Below are positions 1 to 10,704 of a stretch of 64,000 nt of DNA, piece by piece. How positions within the stretch are numbered: position 1 is the stretch's first letter; each line of letters begins with the position of its first letter. Where the stretch lies: the NCBI RefSeq assembly GCF_000001735.4, contig NC_003070.9, positions 7,440,001 through 7,504,000 of the forward strand, written 5' to 3'. This stretch comes from Arabidopsis thaliana (lineage: Eukaryota; Streptophyta; Magnoliopsida; Brassicales; Brassicaceae). Under the pieces are notes generated by a model. The model ran no database searches. It was given only the letters and a program-made list of their open reading frames with translations, and was not told the origin of the DNA. The translations under genes and the position numbers were made by a program.

Positions 1-1892
1 TGCTGCAGAGTCGACGTTTCTGCCCCGTTGGATAGCTATACATTCGAAACTACATCAGGTCGCATCAAGCACATGACTTCTTTTCACGACTTTAGTCCTT
101 GCACCTACGCTTTTCTCGTTGAAGATGATAAGTTCAACTTCAGTTCTACAGAAGATCTTCTGAATCTGCGAAATGTCATGAGGTTCCCTGTGTTACTAGA
201 TTGGTCTGTTGGAAATCAGACATGCGAGCAAGTTGGAAGCACAAGCATATGCGGTGGGAACAGCACTTGTCTCGATTCTACTCCTAGAAACGGGTATATC
301 TGCAGATGCAATGAAGGCTTTGATGGGAATCCATACCTTTCAGCTGGTTGCCAAGGTTCTTCTTTCTTTCATGTTCTGAGTAGTAATATTTTTCCCATTA
401 CATATCTTGTTGAATCTTGCGTTCTTTTTCTTTGTGCCAGACGTCAATGAGTGTACTACTAGTAGTACTATCCATAGACATAACTGTTCGGATCCCAAAA
501 CCTGTAGAAACAAGGTTGGAGGCTTCTATTGTAAGTGTCAATCTGGTTACCGCTTAGATACCACCACTATGAGCTGCAAGCGTAAAGAGTTTGCATGGAC
601 TACAATTCTTCTTGGTAAGTTTCCCTCACTATTTCTCGACTTGATGTTTCCCAGATCAACTTATTATAATCATCTCTCTGAATCTACGATGTGTGTGATC
701 AGTAACCACCATCGGCTTCTTGGTCATTCTGCTTGGCGTTGCCTGTATACAACAGAGAATGAAGCACCTGAAGGACACCAAGCTCCGAGAACAATTCTTC
801 GAGCAAAATGGTGGCGGCATGTTGACACAACGACTCTCAGGAGCAGGGCCGTCAAATGTTGATGTCAAAATCTTTACTGAGGATGGCATGAAGAAAGCAA
901 CAAATGGTTATGCTGAGAGCAGGATCCTGGGTCAGGGTGGCCAAGGAACAGTGTACAAAGGGATATTGCCGGACAACTCCATAGTTGCTATAAAGAAAGC
1001 CCGACTTGGAGACAGTAGCCAAGTAGAGCAGTTCATCAATGAAGTGCTCGTGCTTTCACAAATCAACCATAGGAACGTAGTCAAGCTCTTGGGCTGCTGT
1101 CTAGAGACTGAAGTTCCCTTGTTGGTCTATGAGTTCATCACCAATGGCACCCTTTTCGATCACTTGCATGGTTCCATGATTGATTCTTCGCTTACATGGG
1201 AACACCGTCTGAAGATAGCAATAGAAGTCGCTGGAACTCTTGCATATCTTCACTCCTCTGCTTCTATTCCAATCATCCATCGGGATATCAAAACTGCAAA
1301 TATTCTTCTGGATGTAAACTTAACTGCAAAAGTAGCTGACTTTGGTGCTTCAAGGCTGATACCAATGGATAAAGAAGAGCTCGAAACTATGGTGCAAGGC
1401 ACTCTAGGTTACCTAGACCCAGAATATTACAACACAGGGTTGTTAAACGAAAAGAGCGATGTTTATAGTTTTGGGGTCGTCCTAATGGAACTGCTCTCAG
1501 GTCAAAAGGCATTGTGCTTTAAACGGCCACAGTCCTCAAAACATCTGGTGAGTTACTTTGCGACTGCCACAAAAGAGAATAGGTTGGATGAGATTATTGG
1601 CGGCGAAGTGATGAACGAGGATAATCTGAAGGAGATCCAGGAAGCTGCAAGAATTGCTGCAGAGTGTACAAGGCTAATGGGAGAGGAAAGGCCAAGGATG
1701 AAAGAAGTAGCTGCAAAGCTAGAAGCCTTGAGGGTCGAAAAAACCAAACATAAGTGGTCGGATCAGTACCCTGAGGAGAATGAACACTTGATTGGTGGTC
1801 ACATCTTGTCAGCACAAGGCGAAACCAGTAGCAGCATTGGCTATGACAGCATCAAGAATGTAGCAATATTGGACATTGAAACTGGCCGCTGA
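1..1892 (+). CDS. WAK1: Wall-associated kinase 1, 3' part (N-terminus outside window)
   Basis: Receptor-like Ser/Thr kinase that spans the plasma membrane and binds pectin/oligogalacturonides in the wall. Exons in the window: 1-355 (continuing from before the window), 441-614, 703-1892, all GT-AG. The visible 572 residues contain the end of the extracellular galacturonan-binding region, an EGF-like module (CGGNSTC), a calcium-binding EGF module opened by DVNEC on its own exon, a transmembrane helix (TIGFLVILLGVACI) at the start of the last exon, and a full kinase: glycine loop GQGGQGTV, lysine in VAIKKA, catalytic HRDIKTAN, DFG and LDPEY. The family member is about 735 residues, so roughly 160 N-terminal residues lie upstream. 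The C-terminus ILDIETGR matches WAK1 as I remember it. It is the first intact unit of a WAK-gag-FBA duplication block. Confidence 0.97.
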
Positions 1893-2244
1893 TATTACAA
1901 ATTCACATGTATTTCTTTTGTTTGTAAGAAAAAAAAAACTACCTCTTTGTTGCTTCATCAATAATGCTTTGCTTCATTAATAATGATTTGAAAGAATTTT
2001 TATAAATCATCAATAACCATGTTTGTAATTCCCATTGGTATACTAACCAGTAGCCAATCTGGTTATAGGCAAACTTAGAAACTCTTTTGCAAAATAGCAG
2101 ATTACCAATATCAGTTCATAAATCTTATTCCATATGACATTGATGTTATCAAAAACAACTAGATAAGAAACACTAGAATCTTTACAAAAAGAAATGCATA
2201 ACATATAGAGAAAGTTATGATCATGAACCTGGTTCCTAAATTCT
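1893..2244. other. WAK1 3'UTR and spacer to gag copy 1
   Basis: The 3' flank of WAK1 contains TTTGTTTGTAAG and a CTTCATCAATAATG motif, both also found after WAK2 (7370-7460). The motif repeated before the opposing gag ORF (CTAACCAGTAGCCAATCTGG) recurs at 7492 and 9790. This shows the spacer was copied with the genes. No gene seen. Confidence 0.7.
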
Positions 2245-2952
2245 TCATCTCCTGTATCTCTTCATCGTCAATTCTGCTCCTTTAACCATATTGTAAGCTT
2301 CGTAAAGTGGCGGAGGAGGTTTCTTGAGCATGATTGTTATCCTCACAACCTCAAACTCTTTGTTCAACCCCATCAAAAACTCGTAACGCTGCTCCTTCTC
2401 TCTCGCTTCTTTAGCTAGTTTCGTACTCTCGCAATTGCAACCACCGCACTTACACTCAGGTACAGGAGCATACTCCGACAACTCCATCCAAACTTTACTC
2501 AGTTTCCCAAAATACTCCTCAACAGAATCACCACCTTGCCTCAACGTCGCGAGCCTCCGACGAAGCTGGTAGATCTTCAAATCGACGCAAGGAACGAATC
2601 TAAGTCTGAGATTTTCCCACGCTTGATGAGCAGTCTTCGCGTACATCACAGACTTTACAAGCTCTTCGCTCATCAAATTCATCAGCCAATACTTAACTAT
2701 TGTGTCGCATCGTTTCCATGGATGATAGAGCGGCGAGGAAGGTTCTGGCTGCGGGAGAGTACTGTCAATGAAACCGATTTTGTTCGTGAGTTCGAGAAAA
2801 GAGCGAAATCGAAATTTCCAGATGACGTAGTTGTCTTCGGCTTCGCTGAGTTTTTCGATAGAGAAATCGGAGGGTTGATTAATATCTGGAGGGAGATAAT
2901 ACGGTGAATCGGGGTCGGATAATGGAGATACGCTCTTGATAGTTTCCGCCAT
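2245..2952 (-). mobile_element. Ty1/copia-type gag-only ORF, copy 1 (looks whole)
   Basis: A 235-residue uninterrupted frame from the first ATG (MAETIKS). It has the plant copia gag signature: NYVIWKFRF near residues 43-51, GFIDSTLPQPEP, a central TAHQAWENL, then LKIYQLRRRLATLRQGGDSVEEYFGKL split over two adjacent motifs, and a Cys cluster ECKCGGCNCES. There is no protease, integrase or reverse transcriptase beside it, and no LTRs are visible. It ends in its own stop, with a WAK1-flank spacer downstream. Upstream (3086-3105) a GGGCTTAATGGGCC block is shared with the other copies. It is an old derivative of a Ty1/copia element, duplicated here with the WAK genes and kept as one open frame. Whether it acts as a host gene is inference. 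Confidence 0.85.
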
Positions 2953-3085
2953 TGTCGTCACTGAGCTCTGCTTCTAAAACTCTAGGGCTTGCCCTTTTTT
3001 ATCCCTTTCGATTTTGACTAACATTAAACAAATCATTTTCAAAATGAGAAAGAGAAAAAAAAAAAAAAAAAAAGATAAAGAGTTG

Positions 3086-3105
3086 GGCTTAATGGGCCTT
3101 GAGTT
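3086..3105 (-). promoter_or_regulatory. Site II-type GGCCCA motif upstream of gag copy 1
   Basis: The minus strand reads AAGGCCCATTAAGCCCAAC about 130 nt before the gag ATG. The same block precedes copy 2 (8541-8560) and, in altered form, copies 3 (10810-10828) and 4 (11866-11884). TGGGCC/GGCCCA site II elements are known in Arabidopsis promoters of growth-related housekeeping genes. The role here is inferred from conservation and position. Confidence 0.5.
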
Positions 3106-3142
3106 TCCCTCCGGAGCCCAACAAAGCCCCTAGGGAAGCTAG

Positions 3143-3420
3143 CGTCGATTGCAAGAAACGCATATGCTTCTTTCCAACGTTTTGATTTGTGGATACTAGA
3201 GAGGATGTCAATAAACATGATTGGTCCAAGCAAACAGTTGATCTTCCCTTCCCTTTGGTTGATATGAGTTCCCTGGCACCAACAAGGTTGGTGAAATCAT
3301 TTCCCCCAAAATGTATACCACCCATTCTTCAACTTTCCTTCTTCATAATGGACTCATACACGATATGTGCGTCTCTATCTCACCCGAACCTTGTTTTTCT
3401 TCAAGGACCTTAATGTGTAA
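3143..3420 (+). pseudogene. F-box-associated (FBA) gene fragment, copy 1
   Basis: A degraded 3' fragment of an F-box protein gene of the large Arabidopsis FBA family. Recognisable pieces in shifting frames are FDLWILE (around 3181-3200), a segment like SKQTVDLPFPLVDMSS, APTRLVKSF, and a C-terminal run resembling SYTICASLSHPN. It aligns with the longer copy at 8595-9290 but lacks the 5' two thirds and has an internal deletion between 3340 and 3350 where copy 2 carries about 90 extra bases. No intact frame. Confidence 0.65.
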
Positions 3421-4190
3421 GAGCTTGACAGACTCTGTTTTTTTCTTCTTTGAATCAATATATAAGCGTTGGCTTTTCAACATCAAGCAAACTAGTTTTT
3501 TATCTTACCATTGATGATTTGCATTTTCTGACATGTGTTATTTCTTTTTATTGTTGTTCATATTTTGAGTGTTTTGTTTGTTTTTGCTCAGAAGGTATTA
3601 TATGCACAAGATTTCATTGAACTGTATGCTGCAGATAATCATCGAGAAGCTCGTTTATCTATGAGGATTAAGCCATTGTGGAAGTTTTGGAAAACCTAAT
3701 CTTAACTATCATTTGTCTTAACTACCAATAGGTCTAATTCTAAAAGACAGTGGAAATAAAAAAGCAGGGAAGAGAAGGGTTAGGTGAAGGTGGTCTACAT
3801 AATTTGCCTGGAAATCAAGAAAAGTAAGAGAAGGATATTGGAGCGGACCATAGCACATGAAGATGAAACATTCTAATGGGGCTCCCATTTTAAAAGGGTC
3901 CCACAGAAATTTTATTGTAATTAAATATACATATATATATATATTGATTTTTAATAGGAGAAATAGTTAGTTTTATACATATTAATCTTAAATAATAGTG
4001 TGATCCAAAATATTTATAAATCTAACATACAATTAAATAAATAATTCAGAGTTTTGTTTAAATTGGTTTCTATTTACTCTATAGTTTTAAAGACAAAAGT
4101 ACTTTGTTTTCGTAATTTAAATGGCCCGAATTTCATTGGTCCGGCTCTGTAAAATAATATTTACTATTGCAGATTCCTGCAATTATTGGG
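3421..4190. other. Spacer between FBA fragment and WAK 5' remnant
   Basis: AT-rich DNA with a TATATATATATAT run near 3930. The first bases (CAAGGACCTTAATGT) continue the homology with 9316-9331. No coding signal seen. Confidence 0.55.
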
Positions 4191-4375
4191 AAAATGGGGA
4201 CTAGTCAACGGAAGCAAGTCAAGAGAACATATCAAGAATGGAGTGTGTTTTCTTAGCTTTAAGAAGCAGATGCTACGGAGAGATGAGAGAAAACTCAAAG
4301 AGAAACAAATTTAGTGAGACAAAGAGAGAAGGAGAAGATGAAGTTGCAAGAGGGTCTGATCTTGGTGGCATAATG
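4191..4375 (+). pseudogene. WAK promoter/signal-peptide remnant upstream of WAK2
   Basis: A leader region ending in ATGAAGTTGCAAGAGGGTC (4337 onward), which reads MKLQEGLILVA and then stops. This closely resembles the WAK signal-peptide start MKVQEGLFVVA of WAK2. The preceding 140 bases (AGTCAACGGAAGCAAGTCAAG onward) are repeated at 9345-9480 before the third WAK remnant. So a lost WAK once began here, about 660 bases before the WAK2 ATG. The rest of that gene is absent. Confidence 0.65.
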
Positions 4376-4996
4376 CTTTATGACTCAAAATGTCTAAATG
4401 TGGGGAAAAAAACAAGTCGTAATAAAAGCATCATAAGAAAACAGAGCATGTTGTGATCAGGATTCAGGAGTCTCAATTCCTATATCGTCATTTTAAAAGG
4501 CAATTTTCATATTTTGAGCGTGAAATTAACTGTTAAGAAAAAGAGTAAATTTGCCTTGTAATATCGAGAAAAGAAGAGAGGACCGAGACTGAAGTTGACT
4601 TAAGAGGGTCTTCATAATTGAAGATTCCTTGCAAGTTGCAACTGTCTTAATCTTTGAATAGTAAGAAAATAAGTGTCACTGTTAACAAAATTAAATCGGT
4701 TTCCCCACTAACGAAAAAAATATCAAGAATGACGAGAAGACCAAGACCTATAGTTGTCACTGTTTAAATACTATACAGGAATATGCAGCAAACGTCCTCT
4801 TCACGCCTCATGGGTTACATTGGTTGTGTAGTTGAATTTTCGTCTTCTTGCATTATATGACAAAATGGGAGCGGGCCTGCGAAAATGAGTGAAGAGAACA
4901 TTTCATATACAGTTGTTTCTAATAAGAAAAAGGAGATTAGCGAAAACTCAAAACAGGAACAAAGTTAAAAGAGTGAGAGAGAAAGAAAGAGAGAAG
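4376..4996 (+). promoter_or_regulatory. WAK2 upstream region
   Basis: About 620 bases between the WAK remnant and the WAK2 start. It contains AAATACTATACAGG near 4766-4780 as a weak TATA candidate and a purine-rich leader (GAGAGAGAAAGAAAGAGAGAAG) directly before the ATG. No gene seen. Confidence 0.4.
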
Positions 4997-7345
4997 ATGA
5001 AGGTACAGGAGGGTTTGTTCGTGGTGGCTGTTTTCTACCTTGCTTATACGCAGCTAGTCAAGGGGCAACCTCGCAAGGAGTGCCAAACTAGATGTGGCAA
5101 TGTCGCAGTTGAGTACCCTTTTGGTACTTCTCCAGGTTGTTACTATCCCGGAGATGAAAGTTTCAATCTTACTTGCAACGAGCAAGAGAAGCTCTTCTTT
5201 GGCAACATGCCAGTCATCAACATGTCTCTCAGCGGCCAGCTTCGTGTTCGGCTAGTTAGATCCAGAGTTTGCTACGATAGTCAAGGAAAACAGACTGACT
5301 ACATTGCCCAGCGGACCACCCTGGGTAATTTCACTCTCTCTGAACTTAACAGATTTACTGTAGTAGGTTGTAACAGTTACGCATTTCTCCGCACATCTGG
5401 AGTTGAAAAATACTCAACTGGATGCATATCAATATGTGATTCTGCCACAACGAAAAACGGATCATGTTCTGGTGAAGGTTGCTGCCAGATCCCTGTCCCT
5501 AGAGGATACTCTTTTGTCAGAGTAAAACCACATAGCTTTCACAACCATCCTACTGTGCATCTGTTTAATCCTTGCACCTACGCCTTTCTCGTTGAAGATG
5601 GTATGTTTGACTTCCATGCTTTGGAAGATCTCAACAATCTGCGAAATGTTACTACGTTCCCTGTAGTACTAGATTGGTCTATCGGAGACAAGACTTGCAA
5701 ACAAGTAGAATACAGGGGCGTGTGTGGTGGTAACAGCACATGTTTCGATTCTACTGGTGGAACCGGGTATAACTGCAAATGTTTAGAAGGTTTTGAGGGG
5801 AATCCATACCTTCCAAACGGTTGTCAAGGTACTTTAACTTGTTTTCTGTTTTATCACTTCTTTTAATCGTTTACTTCATACATGCTCTTTTTCCTTGGCC
5901 AGACATCAATGAATGTATTAGTAGTAGACATAACTGTTCGGAGCATAGTACCTGTGAAAACACGAAGGGGAGCTTCAACTGTAACTGCCCATCTGGTTAC
6001 CGCAAAGATTCCCTTAATAGCTGTACTCGTAAAGTCAGGCCTGAATACTTTAGATGGACTCAAATTTTTCTTGGTATGTTCCCCTCACTGGTTTCGGATA
6101 CTTTCCTTTTAAAAAACTAGCTCTAATTACCTAGGTGTGATGTGATCAGGAACCACCATCGGCTTCTCGGTTATCATGCTTGGGATTAGCTGTCTACAAC
6201 AGAAAATTAAGCACCGGAAGAACACAGAGCTCCGACAAAAATTCTTCGAGCAAAATGGTGGAGGCATGTTGATACAGCGAGTCTCGGGAGCAGGGCCATC
6301 AAATGTTGATGTCAAAATCTTCACTGAGAAAGGAATGAAGGAAGCAACTAATGGTTACCATGAGAGCAGAATCCTGGGTCAGGGAGGCCAAGGAACAGTG
6401 TACAAAGGGATATTGCCGGACAACTCCATAGTTGCTATAAAGAAAGCTCGGCTTGGAAACCGTAGCCAAGTAGAGCAGTTCATCAACGAAGTGCTAGTGC
6501 TTTCACAAATCAACCATAGGAACGTGGTCAAGGTCTTGGGGTGTTGTTTAGAGACAGAAGTCCCCTTGTTGGTCTATGAGTTCATTAACAGTGGTACCCT
6601 TTTCGATCACTTGCACGGTTCCTTGTATGATTCTTCACTTACATGGGAGCACCGTCTGAGGATAGCAACAGAAGTAGCAGGAAGTCTTGCATATCTTCAC
6701 TCTTCTGCTTCTATTCCAATCATCCACCGAGATATCAAGACTGCTAATATTCTCCTGGATAAAAACTTAACTGCAAAAGTAGCTGACTTTGGTGCATCAA
6801 GATTGATACCGATGGATAAAGAGCAGCTCACAACAATAGTGCAAGGCACTCTAGGTTACCTAGACCCAGAATATTACAACACAGGGTTGTTAAACGAAAA
6901 GAGCGATGTTTATAGTTTTGGGGTCGTCCTAATGGAACTGCTCTCAGGTCAAAAGGCATTGTGTTTCGAAAGACCACATTGCCCAAAAAATCTTGTGAGT
7001 TGTTTTGCTTCTGCCACAAAGAATAATAGGTTCCATGAAATTATTGATGGGCAAGTGATGAATGAGGATAACCAGAGAGAGATCCAGGAAGCTGCAAGAA
7101 TTGCTGCAGAGTGTACAAGGCTAATGGGAGAGGAAAGGCCAAGGATGAAAGAAGTAGCTGCAGAGTTAGAGGCCTTGAGAGTTAAAACAACTAAATATAA
7201 GTGGTCGGATCAGTATCGTGAGACAGGGGAGATTGAACACTTGCTCGGCGTTCAAATCTTGTCAGCACAAGGCGAAACCAGTAGCAGCATTGGCTATGAC
7301 AGCATCAGAAATGTAACAACATTGGACATTGAAGCTGGCCGTTGA
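4997..7345 (+). CDS. WAK2: Wall-associated kinase 2
   Basis: Complete 732-residue receptor kinase of the plasma membrane that binds wall pectin and signals in cell expansion and pectin-fragment responses. Exons: 4997-5828, 5903-6073, 6150-7345; the phases fit. ATG 4997 (MKVQEGLFVV) starts a signal peptide; the frame is open 36 codons further upstream, but that part is Lys/Arg-rich and not a signal sequence. Order: signal peptide (1-23), cysteine-rich GUB_WAK galacturonan-binding domain, EGF module (CGGNSTC), calcium-binding EGF exon (DINEC), transmembrane helix (TIGFSVIMLGISCL), kinase with GQGGQGTV, VAIKKA, HRDIKTAN, DFG and LDPEY. Exon layout is identical to WAK1. One 125-nt stretch in the kinase is base-identical to WAK1 (6839-6963). 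Confidence 0.97.
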
Positions 7346-7689
7346 TATTAATGCTCTGACAAAATCACATGTATATCTTTTGTTTGTAAAAAAAGAAAGT
7401 CATTTCCTTGTTGCTTCATCAATAATGCTTTGACAGATTTGTTTGTACATCATCAATAATCATGTTCATATTTTCCTTTACTTGGTATACTAACCAGTAA
7501 CCGATCTGGTTATTGGCAAATTTAAAACTCTTGTGTTAAATTTTAGTTCATAAAAATCTAATTCCATATGAGATTGATAATATACAGATATAGCTTCAAA
7601 CACATCTCAATAAGAAACACTAGAATCCCAAAAAAAAACATAGGCAAAGAAGAGAAAAGTTATGATCATAAACCTGCTTCCTAAATTCT
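7346..7689. other. WAK2 3'UTR and spacer to gag copy 2
   Basis: Homologous to the WAK1 flank: GTTGCTTCATCAATAATGC and the CTAACCAGTAACCGATCTGG motif recur. No gene seen. Confidence 0.65.
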
Positions 7690-8403
7690 TCATCTACTGT
7701 ACCACTTCATCATCGATTCTGCATCTTTGACCATAGCGAAAGCTTCGTGAAGTGACGGAGGAGGTTTCTGGAACATGATTTTTGTCGTCACAGCCTCGAA
7801 GCCTTGGTTCAACTTCAACCCCATCAAAAACTCGTAACGCTGCTCCTTCTCTCTCGCCTCTTCAGCTCGTTTAGTACACTCGCAATTGCAACCACCGCAT
7901 TTACACTCCGGTATAGGAGCATACTCCGACAACTCCATCCAAACTTTACTCAATTTCCCAAAATACTCCTCAACAGAGTCACCACCTTGCCTGAGCGTCG
8001 CGAGTCTCCGACGAAGCTGATAAATCTTCAAATCAACACAAGGAACGAATACACGTCTGAGATCTTCCCACATTTTATGAGCAGTCTCCGCGTACATAAC
8101 AGATTCTAGAAGCTTATCGGTCATCGAATTCATCAGCCAATACATAACCATTGCGTTGCATTGTTCCCATGGCTGATAGAGCGGAGAGAAAGGGTCTGGC
8201 TTCGGGAGAGTACCGTCGATAAACCCGAATTTTTTCGTGACTCGGAGGAAAGAGCGAAATCGAATTTTCCAGGCGACGTAGTTGTCTTCGTCTTTGCTGA
8301 GTTTTTGGATAGAGAAATCGGAGGGATGATGAATATCGGGAGGGAGATAATACGGTGAATCGGGGTCTGATGTTGGAGATACGCTCTTGATAGTTTCCGC
8401 CAT
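7690..8403 (-). mobile_element. Ty1/copia-type gag-only ORF, copy 2 (looks whole)
   Basis: A 237-residue uninterrupted frame starting MAETIKS, closely related to copy 1 along its full length. The gag signature is present: NYVAWKIRF, GFIDGTLPKPDP, TAHKMWEDL, a QLRRRLATLRQGGDS core and the CKCGGCNC cluster. No LTRs or pol domains are seen on either side. It occupies the same position relative to WAK2 as copy 1 does to WAK1, so it spread by segmental duplication and not by new retrotransposition. The upstream GGGCTTAATGGGCC block is kept. Confidence 0.85.
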
Positions 8404-8540
8404 TGTCGTCGCTGCTCTGAGAGTCTCTCTCTGCTTCCAAATCCTAGGGCTTGCTTTGTATCCCTTTCGATTTTGACTTTTTTAGTCTCAAATAAAGAAA
8501 TAATTTTCCAAAATAAGAAAAGTCGCAATTTTTTGTAAAC

Positions 8541-8560
8541 AGTTGGGCTTAATGGGCCTT
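8541..8560 (-). promoter_or_regulatory. Site II-type GGCCCA motif upstream of gag copy 2
   Basis: The minus strand reads AAGGCCCATTAAGCCCAACT, the same as before copy 1, at a similar distance (about 140 nt) from the ATG. This position is conserved while the flanking bases differ. Confidence 0.5.
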
Positions 8561-8594
8561 GTATTTCCCCTCCCTAGCCCAAAGTTTCAGGGAT

Positions 8595-9290
8595 TACCTT
8601 ACCCATTAAAGGACCCCGCGCATCATTGGGATATGATCTTGTTGGTCATTAATCAAAGCGTTGAACCTGGTGTCTTCACATGACCTGTATCTTGGTTTTG
8701 GAGGACAAGAAACATCAAAAACACGTAATCAGTTTACCAAAGCTCCTTATTACCGTGTAACCAAGGGACTTTGCATCTATGGTTCCATCTATTATGGTGC
8801 TTGGGCCCCTAGACTAAGAATGGATCCGGTGAATGGTGATTGTGTGTTTTCATGTTAGATATGAGAGGCTAAGTTTTATCAAAGTGCCTAGGGATGTTTT
8901 GGTTCGGGAGTGTGAATCAATATTGATAGAATACAAAGGGAAGTTAGCTTCCATTGCTAGAAACCCTTTAAGCTTCTCTAGTTTTGATTTGTGGATACTA
9001 GAGAATGTCAAGAAACATGTTGGTCCAAGCAAACATTTGAGCTTCCTTTCCCTTTGGTCAATATGACTTCTCCTGGCACCAACAAGGCTGGTGAAATCAT
9101 TTTTGCCCCAAAATCTCTCCCACCCATTCTTCAACCCTTCTTCATTTTCTAGTACAATGTAGGAAAAAAGACATCAGAAGAGTTAGGCTCCATGGAATTG
9201 CAGACGAGAAAGAGTTTTGTCGCCGATGTGGACTCAATGACTCATACACGATATCTGCGTCTCTATCTCACCCGAACATGTTGAAACTAT
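8595..9290 (+). pseudogene. F-box-associated (FBA) pseudogene, copy 2
   Basis: A longer copy of the fragment at 3143-3420. Translated pieces across frames follow the FBA domain order: SHDLYLGFGGQETS, APYYRVTKGLCIYGSIYYG, WAPRLRMDP, RLSFIKVPRDVL, ESILIEYKGKLASI, SSFDLWILENV, and a C-terminal RRCGLND/SLSHPN. The reading frame shifts near 8835-8850 and again after 9060, and there is no F-box start. So this is a non-coding relic of an F-box protein that would have been a substrate adaptor of an SCF ubiquitin ligase. Confidence 0.75.
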
Positions 9291-9330
9291 TGCCTCTTTG
9301 TAATGTGTTTTTCTTTAAGGACCTTAATGT

Positions 9331-9690
9331 AGGAGAAAGTGGGGACAAGTCAACGGAACCAAGTCAAGAGAACATCTCAAGAATGGAGTGTGTTTTCTTA
9401 TATTTAAGAAGCAGATGCTTTGGAGAGATGAGAGAAACCAATTTAGAGAGAAAAAGAGAAGGAGAATATGAAGTTTGCGATTGAGGGTACAGGAAAGGCC
9501 AAGGATGAACGAAGTAGCTGCAGAGTTAGAGACCTTGAAAGTCAAAACAATTAAAACATAATCAGTATCCTGAGACAAGGGAGATTGAACACTTGCTCGG
9601 TGTTCGAATATTATCAACACAGGGAGATACCAGTAGCCGTAGTTATGACAGCATCAAGAATATTGGACATCGGAGCTCTGACAAATTCAC
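9331..9690 (+). pseudogene. Third WAK gene, deletion-fused remnant
   Basis: The first part (9345-9480) matches the WAK leader at 4200-4345, ending in an ATGAAGTTT start. After about 20 bases it joins directly to the 3' end of a WAK kinase: AGGAAAGGCCAAGGATGAACG (9493) matches RPRMKEVAAELEALRV of WAK2, followed by EIEHLLGV and a SAQGETSSS-like tail (9615-9650). The extracellular domain, transmembrane helix and nearly all of the kinase are missing. The 3'UTR motifs still follow (TTTGTTTGTAAAAC). This is one large internal deletion of a former WAK, plus small frame damage near the C-terminus. Confidence 0.8.
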
Positions 9691-9963
9691 ACATGTCTTT
9701 TGTTTGTAAAACATGAATCCTACTTCTTTGTAATTGCCTCATCAAATTATGTATTGAGAGAATATTTTGTGCATCATCTATAGTTGTTATACTAACCAGT
9801 AGTCAAATAACCAAATTTAGAGCTCTTATGCAAAATTTCAGTTGACGAATCTAATTCCATATGACATTGATAATGTACCAATATGGATTCAAAAAACACG
9901 AAAACACTTCAAAAAGAAACACTATAAAAGCATAAAAAGTTAAAATCACGGACCTGCAAATTC

Positions 9964-10695
9964 CTAAATTCTTCCTCCCATTTTCCACTTCATCATCGCT
10001 TCTGAATACACAACCATCTCATAAGCTTGGTAAACAGACGGAGGAATCTTCTTGTGCATGACTTTCATTTTCACATAGTCAAACTCTTTGTTCAAACCCA
10101 TCAGAAACGCGTAACGCTGCTCTTTCTCTCTCGCCTCTGTAGCTCGTTTCTCACTCTCGCAATCGCAACCACCGCACTTACACTCCTGCACAGGATCATA
10201 CGCCTTCAACTCCAGCCAAGCCTTACTCAATTTCCCAAAATACTCCGCCACAGAGTCACCACCTTGCCTCAGCGTCGCGAGTCTCTGACGAAGCTCGTAG
10301 ATCTTAAAATCAATACATGGAACGAATATACGTCTGAGATCTTCCCATGCTTTATGCACAGTCTCTGCTTGCAACACATGGTTTTGAAGCGTATCGGTCA
10401 CGGTATTACTCAGCCAATGCAAAACAATCGCGTTGCATTGTTTCCATGGCTCATAGTATGGAGAGGAAGGGTCTGGTTTTGGGAGAGTACCGTCGATGAA
10501 CCCGGTTTTGTTCGTGAATTGAAGGAGATCGAAAAATCGCAGTTTCCAAATGGCGTAGTTGTCTTTAGCTTCGCTGAGTTTATCGATTGCGGTATTGGTG
10601 TGCATGTTGAATTGGTGAAGATAATCTGGATTGAAATAATAGGGTGATTTGATATCGAGTGTGGGAGATAATAAGCTGATGATAGTTTCCGCCAT
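9964..10695 (-). mobile_element. Ty1/copia-type gag-only ORF, copy 3 (looks whole)
   Basis: A 243-residue uninterrupted frame from ATG 10695 (MAETIIS). More diverged than copies 1 and 2, and slightly longer at the N-terminus (HQFNMHTNTAIDKL). It keeps NYAIWKLRF, GFIDGTLPKPDP, the LRQRLATLRQGGDSV core and CKCGGCDC. It follows the third WAK remnant in the same opposing orientation as the other WAK-gag pairs. No LTR or pol seen. Its frame is intact even though the WAK beside it is destroyed. Confidence 0.83.
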
Positions 10696-10704
10696 CGTCG
10701 TCAC

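Noticed and set aside
2536-2907. Plus-strand frames opposite the gag copies
   Set aside because: Antisense shadows; the gag frame on the other strand has clear family motifs.
4889-4996. 36-codon N-terminal extension of WAK2
   Set aside because: Lys/Arg-rich without signal-peptide character; ATG 4997 gives the expected WAK signal sequence.
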